Shown: in pieces, positions 9,438-17,817 of the stretch
How the letters are laid out: the number at the start of each line of letters is the position of its first letter
How positions within the stretch are numbered: position 1 is the first letter of the stretch
From: Ancalomicrobiaceae bacterium
Lineage (GTDB): Bacteria; Pseudomonadota; Alphaproteobacteria; Rhizobiales; Ancalomicrobiaceae
Assembly: GCA_031291575.1 (NCBI GenBank)
Contig: JARLIT010000063.1
Span: forward strand, 1-33,839
DNA length: 33,839 bases
Direction of reading: 5' to 3'
The notes under the pieces: generated by a model
What the model saw: the letters and a program-made list of their open reading frames with translations, nothing else
What the model was told of the DNA's origin: nothing
Databases searched by the model: none
Made by a program: the position numbers and the translations under genes

Positions 9438-9816
9438 GAATCCTCTCCTCTCCACCAGGCAAAAGAGCTCATCACCCTCTCGCCAACTCATCCGGGCGAT
9501 ACTGCCGCCGCCCGAAATTCCAAATGCATACTCGACGTGCCGTCCCCGCATGGGGGCGGCAGGATGCGTCTGCCGTCCAATCGCGGCTTCTCACTGCCCG
9601 GAAAATGGGCGGTGACTGAAACCAATTCTCATCAGTCCCGGGCAGCGCCCGCAACCGAGACATTCGGGTGATCTCAATCCGCCCATCTGCCTCAGAATTG
9701 GCACTGCCGCGCCTGTCGGCAATCATGCCCAGAATTTGTCGGATGTCACGTCTCTTCCGGCAAAAACCAGCAGGATTGGTAAAACCATCGAGGACTTGTG
9801 CGGTCCGCAGGCGGTC
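9438..9816 (-). promoter_or_regulatory. livK upstream region with a CCGGAAAAT site
   Basis: This 379-bp gap holds no convincing gene; the reading frames across it have atypical composition or are shadows. On the minus strand it must carry the livK promoter. CCGGAAAAT at 9598-9606 is the same 9-mer found before the lrp-like gene and livH, placed 161 bp upstream of the livK start codon. A GC hairpin (around 9543-9560) lies in the likely leader. I could not fix a -10/-35 pair with confidence. Confidence 0.4.
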
Positions 9817-10236
9817 TCAGCCGCGCCGTTCCCAGCGAAGCGAGCCTTTTTTCGCGAACAGCCAGCGGTACTGGCTCGCCATCTGGTCGGTTCGGGTCGC
9901 CGAGTAACTCCAAATCGCGATCGATTGCAGGATGATCTCGTCGAAGACGAAATACTGCGGCGCGATGAGCGTGCGCTGAAACAGCGCAAAATGCAGGAAG
10001 CGCACCGCCAGACCGATCAGGATGCAGTAGATGACCGTCTGACGGCGCGGCCGCCATGTCTGCGCATTGGCCCGCCCCGTGGCCCGTGCGGCGAACCCGC
10101 CAAGAATAACGGTGATGAACAGGAACTCCCACACGTAGGTGCCGTTGGCGCCCTCGTAGATCCCGCCGGCAAAAAAGCCGGCCGCCGTCTCGAACGCCGC
10201 GCGCGCTCCAATGACGAAATTTACGATCCTATCCAT
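9817..10236 (-). CDS. DUF6867 family membrane protein of the LIV locus
   Basis: The 139-residue protein has three likely membrane segments: VWEFLFITVILGGFAARA, VIYCILIGLAVRFLHFALF and a third around FDEIILQSIAIWSYSA. It ends in the motif family TRTDQMASQYRWLF and GSLRWERR that I recognise from DUF6867, small proteins coded beside livF or livK in many Hyphomicrobiales. I chose the ATG at 10236 because the extra 25 residues upstream are low-quality. The function is unknown; constant linkage to LIV genes suggests an accessory to the permease or its regulation. It is 217 bp downstream of livF on the same strand, so cotranscription is possible but not obvious. Confidence 0.75.
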   Translation of the reverse strand: MDRIVNFVIGARAAFETAAGFFAGGIYEGANGTYVWEFLFITVILGGFAARATGRANAQTWRPRRQTVIYCILIGLAVRFLHFALFQRTLIAPQYFVFDEIILQSIAIWSYSATRTDQMASQYRWLFAKKGSLRWERRG

Positions 10237-10453
10237 CGCCTGTCGCTGCCCCGTACGAATTGGGTTTGGTGGGTCGGATCGGTCCGGGAACCAGCAAGCG
10301 GGTCGCGGCAACCTGTCAAGATCGATCCGTCTCTCTTCTCAGCGTATTATCAAAGTCTGTTGATGTTGCCGGCCAACTGGGTTCGATCAGGCGGCTGCGA
10401 CACCATGTCCCATTGTATACCGGCGGCCTTCATGCTGCCGGGATGTCTCCGGC

Positions 10454-11209
10454 TCAATGGTGACCGCCCTCGAGATAGGCGGCGCGCACCTCCGGACGGG
10501 CGAGCAATTCGTGCCCAGTCCCGCTCATGGTGATGACGCCGTTGACCATCACGTAGCCGCGATGGGCGAGCTTCAGCGCATGGAAGGCGTTCTGCTCGAC
10601 GAGGAACACGGTCAGCCCTTCCGACTGGTTCAGCTCTTGGATCGCGTCGAAGATCTGCCGGACGATCAGCGGCGCCAGACCGAGCGACGGTTCGTCGAGC
10701 ATCAGCAGCTTCGGCCGCGACATCAGCGCGCGGGCGATCGCCAGCATCTGTTGTTCGCCGCCCGACAGCGTGCCGCCGCGTTGATTGATGCGTTCCTTCA
10801 ACCGCGGGAACAGGTGGAAGACCCGTGCCAGGTCTTCCTCGAGATGGACGAAATTGTCGATCTGGGCGCCCATCTGCAGGTTTTCCAGGACCGACATGCG
10901 CGGAAAAATGCGACGCCCTTCCGGCGACTGGGCGAGGCGCATGCGGGCGATCTCGTGCGTCGGCAGCCGGGTGATATCGGTCGAACCGTAATGAATCGTC
11001 CCTTCGCGCGCCCGTGGATTGCCGAAGATGGTCATCATCAGGGTCGACTTGCCGGCGCCGTTGGCCCCGATCAGCGTGACGATCTCGCCTTCGTTGACGT
11101 CGAGGTCGACGCCTTTCAGGGCGATGATGTTGCCGTAATAGGTCTTGACGCCGCGGACGGTCAGGAGCGGCGCGACCGGCTTGTGGCTCATCGCAATCTC
11201 GTCGCTCAC
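10454..11209 (-). CDS. livF: Branched-chain amino acid ABC transporter ATPase LivF
   Basis: The 251-residue ATPase has Walker A GANGAGKST (48-56), signature LSGGEQQMLAIARAL, Walker B LLMLDEPS with the LivF-typical LGLAPLIV after it, and the H-loop region VEQN. It pairs with LivG to power import through LivHM. The start is GTG at 11209, overlapping the livG stop by four bases (GTGA) and preceded by GCGGAGG; an in-frame ATG at 11191 has a weaker ribosome site. It is the last gene of the tight livHMGF run. Confidence 0.95.
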   Translation of the reverse strand: MSDEIAMSHKPVAPLLTVRGVKTYYGNIIALKGVDLDVNEGEIVTLIGANGAGKSTLMMTIFGNPRAREGTIHYGSTDITRLPTHEIARMRLAQSPEGRRIFPRMSVLENLQMGAQIDNFVHLEEDLARVFHLFPRLKERINQRGGTLSGGEQQMLAIARALMSRPKLLMLDEPSLGLAPLIVRQIFDAIQELNQSEGLTVFLVEQNAFHALKLAHRGYVMVNGVITMSGTGHELLARPEVRAAYLEGGHH

Positions 11210-12129
11210 GGGCCAACCTCCGCTTCCACTGCATCAACTTCCGCTTCGGCCGCCTCGACGTCTTCATCTTCGACGCCGAGATAGGCGGCGATGACGCGCG
11301 GATCGGACTTCACGAACGACGGCGCGCCGTCCGAGATCTTGGTACCGTAGTCGAGCACCACGACGTGGTCGGAGATCTCCATCACCACCGACATGTCATG
11401 CTCGATCAGCAGCACCGAGGTGCCTTCGTCGTCGCGGATGGAGTTCAGCAACGCGTTGAGCTCGAGGCTTTCACGCGGGTTGAGGCCGGCCGCCGGCTCG
11501 TCGAGACACAGGAGCACCGGCCGGGTGCACATCGCGCGGCCGATTTCCAGCCGGCGCTGGGCGCCGTAGGGCAGATCGCCGGCCGGATCGTCCGCCCGGT
11601 CAATGAGTCCGGTCTTCTCCAGCCAGTACTTGGCGCGATCGATCGCCCCGTGCTCGAAATCGGTATAGCTCTTGGCGCCGAGAATACCGAGGATCGAGAA
11701 TCCGGACGCATGCATCAGCGAATTGTGCTGGGCAACGAGCAGGTTCTCCAGCACCGTCATGCCCGAGAACAGACGGATGTTCTGGAACGTGCGGGCGACC
11801 TTGGCTTCGGCCGAGACACGGTAGTCGGGCAGGCGTTCCAGCAGGAACACGCTCGGTCGGCTGACAAACGCCTCGCCTGAGACCGTCGCGGCTTCGATTT
11901 CGGCATCGATGTCGAGGCGCGGGTGAATGAGCGCCATGCGGCCTTCGGTCGGCTTGTAGAAGCCGGTGATGCAGTTGAACACCGTCGTCTTGCCGGCGCC
12001 GTTCGGGCCGATGAGCGCGGTGATCTCGCCGCGCCCGGCGGAAAACGTCAGATCGTTGACGGCGACCAGACCGCCGAAGCGCATGGTCAGATGTTCAACC
12101 TTCAGGATTGGATCGGTTTCCCAGCGCAT
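11206..12129 (-). CDS. livG: Branched-chain amino acid ABC transporter ATPase LivG
   Basis: The 307-residue ATPase has Walker A GPNGAGKTT, the Q-loop segment VARTFQNIRLFSGMTVLENLL, the LivG-type signature LPYGAQRRLEIGRAM, Walker B LLCLDEPAAGLNP and the switch EHDMSVVMEISDHV. It is about 50 residues longer than the E. coli protein: some 30 residues are inserted before the Q-loop (around RLDIDAEIEAATVSGEAFVS), a form common in Hyphomicrobiales, and the C-terminus ends in an acidic tail (EDEDVEAAEAEVDAVEAEV). Its start codon overlaps the livM stop by one base. Translational coupling through the operon is likely. Confidence 0.95.
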   Translation of the reverse strand: MRWETDPILKVEHLTMRFGGLVAVNDLTFSAGRGEITALIGPNGAGKTTVFNCITGFYKPTEGRMALIHPRLDIDAEIEAATVSGEAFVSRPSVFLLERLPDYRVSAEAKVARTFQNIRLFSGMTVLENLLVAQHNSLMHASGFSILGILGAKSYTDFEHGAIDRAKYWLEKTGLIDRADDPAGDLPYGAQRRLEIGRAMCTRPVLLCLDEPAAGLNPRESLELNALLNSIRDDEGTSVLLIEHDMSVVMEISDHVVVLDYGTKISDGAPSFVKSDPRVIAAYLGVEDEDVEAAEAEVDAVEAEVGP

Positions 12130-14123
12130 CAGCCGTGGCCCTCCTTGACGAGGCTGCCGGAGACAGCTTTGCGCGACTTGAGGAAGGCGGTCGGTTCGCG
12201 GGTGGAAATCAGCCCACGGGGCTTCCAGAGCATGATGAGAACCATGGCGAGACCGAACAACAGCGTCCGGTACTGGGTTGGATCGAAGCTCTCGCCGAAG
12301 ATCTGCTTCAGGAAGTCCATCTCACGCATGATCTCGAAGCCACCGACCAGGACGATCGAGGCAACCACCACGCCGTAGAGGCTGCCCATGCCGCCGAGCA
12401 CGACGATGGCCAGGATCTGCGCGGATTCCATGAAGGTGAAGCTTTCGGGCGAGATGAACCCCTGCCGCGCGGCGAAGAACGAGCCGGCAAAACCACCGAA
12501 CATGGCGCCGAGCGCGAAGGCCGTCAGCTTGGTCGTCGTCGTGTTGATGCCGAGGGAGCGGCAGGCGATTTCGTCCTCGCGCAAGGCTTCCCAGGCGCGA
12601 CCGACCGGCAGACGGCGCAGCCTGAGCGTGACGAAGGCGGTGATCAGCGCCAGGAACAGGATGACGTAGAACAGGAAGATGGTGCGGTAGATGGGCGAAA
12701 ACTCCATCTGGAACGTCATCCACCAACTGTCCGGCTTGGCGCCGATCACCGATCCGACCCAGGGTATGAAGCCGTTCACCCTGGCGACGAAACCGTCGTC
12801 GTTGGCGGTAAACGGAATGCCGAACAGCGTCGGCCTCGGGATGCCGGAGATGCCGGCATAGCCGTTGGAAAAATCCACCCAGTTGATCAGGATCAGCCGG
12901 ATGATTTCGCCGAAGGCCATGGTGACGATGGCCAGGTAGTCGCCCCTGAGCCGCAACACGGGAAAGCCGAGGATGATGCCCCAGCAGGCGGCGAGCATGC
13001 CGGCGAGCGGCAACAGCACCCAGAACGACAGGCCGAAGTTCTTGGCCAGAAGCGCGTAGGAATAGGCCCCGACCGCGTAGAAGGCGACGTAGCCGAGGTC
13101 CAGCAGGCCAGCCAGACCGACAACGATGTTGAGGCCCCAGCCGAGCATCACGTAGATCAGGATCTGGATGCCGAAGTTGTCGATCCATTTGATCGACCCG
13201 GCGCTGCCCTGGGAATAGAACATCACCATCGGATAGGCGATCACCGCACCGATCAGGATGGGCGGGATGAGGGCACCGATGCCGCGGCCGACCACAGCGG
13301 ATCCCGGCGCAGCAGTTGCGCCCTTGGCAGCAAGCTTCGCCATGACGACCAGAAGCGTCACGATGCCGTAGAGCGCAATCAGCGATCCAAGTGCCTCGAG
13401 AAAGCCGCTGAAATAGGAGACCAACCCCGTCGTCGGCGGCACCGAGCCGATCGCCGTTGCGATTCCGCCCACAACCTGATTGCCGAGGGCCGCCACAAGG
13501 GCCGGGAAGGTCCCGGCAGACCAGCGCTCGAACAAGACGTACAAGACTGCCGCGGCGACCACGATCACCACGCCGAACGCCACTTTGTTCGGACGCCCCC
13601 CGCCCGGCAACGCATTCGCCAGAATGGCGGCAACAACGATGATGCCGACGCACACAGCCAGCATCACCGCGAGTCCCAGGACAAAGCCCAGGAAAGCAAC
13701 CACGCCGGACAGTACGACGAACCACGTCGGCACGACCTGCGCGGGGTCGAATGTCGGCACCAGGACATGTGCCCAAGGAGCGAGGTGCGCTCCCACGGCG
13801 GCGAAGAAATCTCCGATCGGCCCGATCTGCACCGCCACCAGCGTGCCGAGCGTCAGCATGATCACGGCGGAGACGATCGCCGTCACGATCCGTATTGCCG
13901 GCGTCAGCAGGGCAATGACGCGCAGGCTGACAATAATCAGCACGAAGCACACCAGCAGAGCCGGCCGTACCGCCAGCACCAGCTGGTTCTGCATGTTCTG
14001 CACGGCCTGCAGCCCGATGAACGGACCGATAATGCCGAGCGAGATAAGACCGGCTACGAGGCCACCTTCGAGCGCCGGCTTCAGGTAACCAGGCTCGGGT
14101 TTCGCAACAGTTGCGTCAGTCAT
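12129..14123 (-). CDS. livM: Branched-chain amino acid ABC transporter permease LivM with a large N-terminal expansion
   Basis: At 664 residues this is about 200 longer than the usual alphaproteobacterial LivM (around 460). Residues 20-75 resemble the normal N-terminal DUF3382 segment (LISLGIIGPFIGLQAVQN). The canonical permease core resumes at about 285 and is clear from 320 onward (ILIYVMLGWGLNIVVGLAGL), with the EAA loop ALREDEIACRSLGINTTTTK that docks on the ATPases. Between them, roughly residues 76-280, lie extra hydrophobic segments (for example 80-100, 135-170, 182-198, 240-262) rich in Val, Ala and Ile. The frame is unbroken and codon use matches its neighbours, so this is an expansion, not a frameshift. 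It forms the membrane channel with LivH. livH ends 2 bp before it. Confidence 0.92.
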   Translation of the reverse strand: MTDATVAKPEPGYLKPALEGGLVAGLISLGIIGPFIGLQAVQNMQNQLVLAVRPALLVCFVLIIVSLRVIALLTPAIRIVTAIVSAVIMLTLGTLVAVQIGPIGDFFAAVGAHLAPWAHVLVPTFDPAQVVPTWFVVLSGVVAFLGFVLGLAVMLAVCVGIIVVAAILANALPGGGRPNKVAFGVVIVVAAAVLYVLFERWSAGTFPALVAALGNQVVGGIATAIGSVPPTTGLVSYFSGFLEALGSLIALYGIVTLLVVMAKLAAKGATAAPGSAVVGRGIGALIPPILIGAVIAYPMVMFYSQGSAGSIKWIDNFGIQILIYVMLGWGLNIVVGLAGLLDLGYVAFYAVGAYSYALLAKNFGLSFWVLLPLAGMLAACWGIILGFPVLRLRGDYLAIVTMAFGEIIRLILINWVDFSNGYAGISGIPRPTLFGIPFTANDDGFVARVNGFIPWVGSVIGAKPDSWWMTFQMEFSPIYRTIFLFYVILFLALITAFVTLRLRRLPVGRAWEALREDEIACRSLGINTTTTKLTAFALGAMFGGFAGSFFAARQGFISPESFTFMESAQILAIVVLGGMGSLYGVVVASIVLVGGFEIMREMDFLKQIFGESFDPTQYRTLLFGLAMVLIMLWKPRGLISTREPTAFLKSRKAVSGSLVKEGHG

Positions 14124-14125
14124 GG

Positions 14126-15064
14126 TCAGACCTTCTCGACTTCGGGTTTGCCGAGGATGCCCTGAGGCATGAAGATGAGCACCACGACCAGGATCGAGAA
14201 AGCAGCGACATCCTTGTAGTCAATGGTGAAATAGGCCGACCAGAAAGTCTCGATCAGCCCGATCAGCAGTCCTCCGATGACGGCGCCCGGAAGCGATCCG
14301 ATGCCGCCGAGAACGGCTGCGGTGAACGCCTTGACGCCCGGCGTGAAGCCGTCGGAGAACGACACGACGCCGTAGTAAAGCAGGTACATGGTCCCGGCGA
14401 CGGCGGCGAGCGCGGCGCCCATCACGAACGTCAGCGAGATCGTCTTGTCGACGTCGACGCCGAGGAGCGCCGCCATTTTGCGGTCCTGCTCGCAGGCTCG
14501 TTGCGCCCGGCCGAGCGGCGTCTTCTGCACCACGTACCAGAAGGCCGCCAGCAGCACGGCGGTGATCAGCCAGATGGCGATCTGCTTGTACGAGATGTTG
14601 ACGTCGTAGTTGGCGCTCTTCATCACCGTGAGAACGTCGGTCAGCATTGGCGGGGTCGGCTTGTTGCGCGGTCCCTGCGCCACCTGCACGAAGTTCGACA
14701 GGAAGATCGACATGCCGATTGCCGAGATGAGCGGCGCCAGACGGAACGATCCGCGCAACGGGCGATAGGCCATGCGCTCGATCGCCCAGTTCCACAACGA
14801 CGTCACAACCATCGACACGATCAGACAAATCAACAGCGCGATCACGATCCAGACGGATCCCGTGATGACGCCGATGGCAGCCAGAAAGGTGGTGATGACG
14901 AGGAAGGTGATCAACGCCACGAAGGCAGACAGCATGAAGACGTCGCCGTGGGCGAAGTTGACCATGCCGATGATGCCGAAGACCATCGTGTATCCGATGG
15001 CGATGAGCCCATATATCGAGCCGAGCGTGATCCCGTTGATTAGCTGCTGAACGAATACTTCCAT
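14126..15064 (-). CDS. livH: Branched-chain amino acid ABC transporter permease LivH
   Basis: The 312-residue inner-membrane protein has the standard LivH start (VQQLINGITLGSIYGLIAIG), the signature VFGIIGMVNFAHGDVFMLSA, and the EAA coupling loop RACEQDRKMAALLGVDVDKT. It is the first gene of the minus-strand livHMGF operon, so the promoter lies in the 533-bp gap shared with the divergent MoxR gene. Length and motif order are normal for the family. Confidence 0.96.
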   Translation of the reverse strand: MEVFVQQLINGITLGSIYGLIAIGYTMVFGIIGMVNFAHGDVFMLSAFVALITFLVITTFLAAIGVITGSVWIVIALLICLIVSMVVTSLWNWAIERMAYRPLRGSFRLAPLISAIGMSIFLSNFVQVAQGPRNKPTPPMLTDVLTVMKSANYDVNISYKQIAIWLITAVLLAAFWYVVQKTPLGRAQRACEQDRKMAALLGVDVDKTISLTFVMGAALAAVAGTMYLLYYGVVSFSDGFTPGVKAFTAAVLGGIGSLPGAVIGGLLIGLIETFWSAYFTIDYKDVAAFSILVVVLIFMPQGILGKPEVEKV

Positions 15065-15597
15065 TCGTGCCCCGATGCTCCCGACGCCGACGTCGTCACT
15101 CCAAAGTTCCCGTCCGGCAATGCCCGATGGTAGCCGGGGTCTTTATGCCCCTATGGCCGCAATGCTTACCAAGGGGTTTTCGCCCCGGCAATTCCTGCCG
15201 TCAAATGCCGGTCATAAAAGATAGATTTTCCGATTTGTTACGATTTTCCGGAAGGATCATCCGAATTCGACCAAATCGTCTGCAAACTAATTAGCACCAT
15301 TGCCGCATTCGAAGGCATGCCCCCGGGCGCTCTTTCCCATACAAGTCAGCTTCTTGTCTCATTCCGACACCGGTTGATTTTGCCGCACGGCGTGTCGTGT
15401 CGACATCTCGCCGCTCCGGTTTGGCGCGACCGCCTGCGACGGCCTCGCGCGTGGCATTCCAACTGCCCCCTGGTACGTGATACCCCGGATAAGTGCCCTC
15501 ATTCGCCCCGATTTCCGACCAAGGACCATTTGCCGACCCGCACCCGGCCCTGTACTCATGACTACGGATAGAATTCGGGATGAGGGAGCATGCGCCG
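15065..15597. other. Divergent intergenic region livH / moxR, no gene found
   Basis: This 533-bp region separates livH (minus) from the MoxR gene (plus). It carries the AT-rich stretch with the candidate operator and presumably promoters for both sides. Short open frames inside it have no recognisable content and no ribosome sites. I saw no tRNA, hairpin terminator or repeat in it. Confidence 0.6.
15225..15251 (-). promoter_or_regulatory. Candidate livHMGF operator: two ATTTTCCG units
   Basis: ATTTTCCGA (15225-15233) and ATTTTCCGG (15243-15251) are spaced 18 bp apart. Read on the minus strand the second is CCGGAAAAT, identical to the 9-mer upstream of the lrp-like gene and livK. The sites lie 160-190 bp upstream of livH within the most AT-rich part of this gap (about 15200-15300), where a promoter would be expected. 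Regulator identity is inferred from the shared motif. Confidence 0.4.
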
Positions 15598-16530
15598 ATG
15601 ACGTCGACCGAGACCGGCCGAAGGCCGCTGCCGCGCAGCATCGACGAGACCGTGGCGCTCCTCGAAGAGGCTGGCTATATCGCCGACCGCTCGCTGGCGA
15701 CCGTACTGCATCTGTCGCTGCGGATGAAGCGGCCGCTCTTCCTCGAGGGTGAGGCCGGCGTCGGCAAGACCGAAATCGCCAAGGTGCTGTCGAAGACGCT
15801 CAGGCGCCGGCTGGTGCGGCTGCAGTGCTACGAAGGGCTCGACATTTCCTCGGCCGTCTACGAGTGGAACTATCCGGCGCAGATGATCGAGATCCGCATG
15901 GCGGAGGCCTCGGGCGGCATCGACCGCGCCGAACTGGCGGCCGGCATCTTTTCCGAACGATTTCTGATCAAGCGCCCGGTGCTGCAGGCGCTCGAACCCG
16001 ATCTCGCCGGTCCGCCGGTGTTTCTGGTCGACGAGCTCGACCGGGCCGACGAGGCGTTCGAGGCCTTTCTTCTGGAAGTGCTGGCCGAGGCGCAGCTGAC
16101 CATCCCCGAACTCGGCACCATCCGCGCTGCCGAGCCGCCGATCGTCATCATCACGACGAACCGGACGCGCGAGATCCACGACGCCCTGAAGCGCCGCTGC
16201 CTCTATCATTGGGTCGATTATCCCGACGCGGAGCGCGAGCGCAGAATCGTGCATTCGCGGCTCCCGGGGGTAGCGGTGCGGCTGTCGGCGGAGGTGGTGG
16301 CCTTCGTGCAGGCGCTGAGAACGATGGACCTGTTCAAGGCGCCGGGCGTCGCCGAGACGCTCGACTGGGCCACGGCGCTGACCGAACTCGACCAGATGGC
16401 GCTCGACCCGACCGTCGTTTCCGACACGCTCGGTGTCCTGTTGAAATACCAGGATGACATCCAGCGCATCCAGGGATCCGAGGCGCGCCGTATCGTCGAG
16501 GACGTGCGGCAGCAATTGGCGAGCGCCTGA
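15598..16530 (+). CDS. MoxR-family AAA+ ATPase (CoxD-like)
   Basis: The 310-residue ATPase has Walker A GEAGVGKTE (51-59), Walker B VFLVDELDRADE (Asp145-Glu146) and a sensor I region IVIITTNRTREIHDALKRR with the Arg pair used as arginine finger. The opening SIDETVALLEEAGYIADRSLA is typical of the CoxD subfamily. MoxR ATPases work with VWA proteins as chaperones that insert metals or remodel complexes; CoxD helps mature the CO-dehydrogenase active site. I prefer the ATG at 15598 (GGGAG about 9 bases upstream) over the in-frame ATG at 15580. Its VWA partner follows after 8 bp. No CO dehydrogenase or other molybdenum hydroxylase genes are in the window. Confidence 0.9.
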   Translation: MTSTETGRRPLPRSIDETVALLEEAGYIADRSLATVLHLSLRMKRPLFLEGEAGVGKTEIAKVLSKTLRRRLVRLQCYEGLDISSAVYEWNYPAQMIEIRMAEASGGIDRAELAAGIFSERFLIKRPVLQALEPDLAGPPVFLVDELDRADEAFEAFLLEVLAEAQLTIPELGTIRAAEPPIVIITTNRTREIHDALKRRCLYHWVDYPDAERERRIVHSRLPGVAVRLSAEVVAFVQALRTMDLFKAPGVAETLDWATALTELDQMALDPTVVSDTLGVLLKYQDDIQRIQGSEARRIVEDVRQQLASA

Positions 16531-16538
16531 GGTCGGCC

Positions 16539-17807
16539 ATGAGCGCAGATCCCTCCTCCGGCGAATCGACGGGCGGCGCCCTGCCCGGCGGCCCCGCGCA
16601 TCCGCCGCACCAGGCGCGGGCCGGCCGGCTCGCCGATAACATCGTCTATTTCGCCCGCGTACTGCGCGATGCCGGGCTGCCGGTCGGCCCTGCGTCGGTG
16701 ATCGACGCGATCGCCGCGGTCGAGGTCGCCGGCATCGCCTCGCGCGAAGACCTCTATTGGACGCTGCATGCGGTCCTGGTGACGAAACGCGAGCATCACG
16801 CCGTCTACGACGAGGCATTCCGCATCTATTGGCGCAATCGGCAGCTGATCGAGAAGCTCCTGGCCATGCTGTCGCCAATCGCCCGGCCGCAGGCTCCGAC
16901 CGCCAAGCCCAAGGCCGGTGCGTCACGCGTCAACAAGGCGCTCTCCTCCGGCGCAGAGCCGGTGCGGCAGGTCGAGCGGCCGGAAGTCGAGATCGACGCA
17001 CGCTTCACCGTCTCCGACCGGGAGATCCTGCAGAAGAAGGATTTCGCTCAGATGAGCGCGGCGGAGATCGGCGCCGCCAAGGCCGAACTGTCGCGGCTGA
17101 TTCTGCCGGAGCACAAGGTGCGGATACGCCGGCTGCGGCCCAAGGCGTCCGGCCGGCTGTTCGATCCGCGCGCCACCTTCCGCTCGACGCTCAGGGCCGG
17201 TGGCGAGATCATCCGGCTGGAACGGCGCGACCGCCGCGAGATCCATCCGCCGATCGTGGCACTCCTCGACATTTCCGGCTCGATGAGCCAGTACAGCCGT
17301 ATCTTCCTGCATTTCCTGCATGCGCTGACCGAAAAGCGGCGGCGGGTGACGACATTCCTGTTCGGCACGCGCCTGACCAACGTCACGCGGCAATTGCGCA
17401 TGCGGGATCCGGACGAGGCGCTTGACGCGACCTCCGCGCTGGTCGCCGACTGGTCCGGTGGCACCCGGATCGCCACCGCGCTGACGACCTTCAATCGTGT
17501 CTGGTCGCGCCGGGTGATGGGCCAGGGGCCGATCGTCCTCCTCATCACCGATGGGCTGGAGCGCGATTCGGAGGAGGACCTCGCCCAGGCGATGGACCGG
17601 TTGAACCGCTCCTGCCGACGGCTCATTTGGCTGAATCCCCTCCTGCGCTTCGACGGTTTCGAGGCGAAGGCGCGCGGCATCCGGCTGATGCTGCCGCGCG
17701 TGGATGAATTCCGCTCCGTCCACAATCTCGACAGCATCGCAGACCTCTGCCGGTCGATCTCGGGCGGTGAGCGATCGGGTAGAACCGATCCGAAGGCATG
17801 GCTGTAG
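16539..17807 (+). CDS. VWA-domain protein, CoxE family
   Basis: The 422-residue protein has the CoxE N-terminal region (ADNIVYFARVLRDAGLPVGP, then ASREDLYWTLHAVLVTKREH) and a C-terminal von Willebrand A domain with the metal-ion-dependent adhesion site DISGSMS (Asp244, Ser246, Ser248), a conserved Thr in the GGTRI segment and the Asp of ITDGLERD. It is the usual partner of the MoxR ATPase upstream; together they are thought to act as a metal-cofactor chaperone. In many genomes xdhC/coxF-type genes come next; here the next gene, 10 bp on, is of foreign composition. A proline- and alanine-rich linker (about 110-135) joins the two parts. Confidence 0.9.
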   Translation: MSADPSSGESTGGALPGGPAHPPHQARAGRLADNIVYFARVLRDAGLPVGPASVIDAIAAVEVAGIASREDLYWTLHAVLVTKREHHAVYDEAFRIYWRNRQLIEKLLAMLSPIARPQAPTAKPKAGASRVNKALSSGAEPVRQVERPEVEIDARFTVSDREILQKKDFAQMSAAEIGAAKAELSRLILPEHKVRIRRLRPKASGRLFDPRATFRSTLRAGGEIIRLERRDRREIHPPIVALLDISGSMSQYSRIFLHFLHALTEKRRRVTTFLFGTRLTNVTRQLRMRDPDEALDATSALVADWSGGTRIATALTTFNRVWSRRVMGQGPIVLLITDGLERDSEEDLAQAMDRLNRSCRRLIWLNPLLRFDGFEAKARGIRLMLPRVDEFRSVHNLDSIADLCRSISGGERSGRTDPKAWL

Positions 17808-17817
17808 GAGGAGAGAG

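Noticed and set aside
7119-9671. 850-codon plus-strand frame opposite the S58 peptidase and livK
   Set aside because: It is the antisense shadow of two well-supported minus-strand genes and spans the terminator between them.
12108-14165. 685-codon plus-strand frame opposite livM
   Set aside because: The His/Asp/Arg/Gln-rich translation is the complement of hydrophobic membrane codons; livM on the other strand has clear LivM motifs.
15598-17807. Carbon monoxide dehydrogenase operon
   Set aside because: Only the MoxR/VWA helper-type pair is present; no coxMSL, xdhC or other molybdenum hydroxylase gene is in the window.
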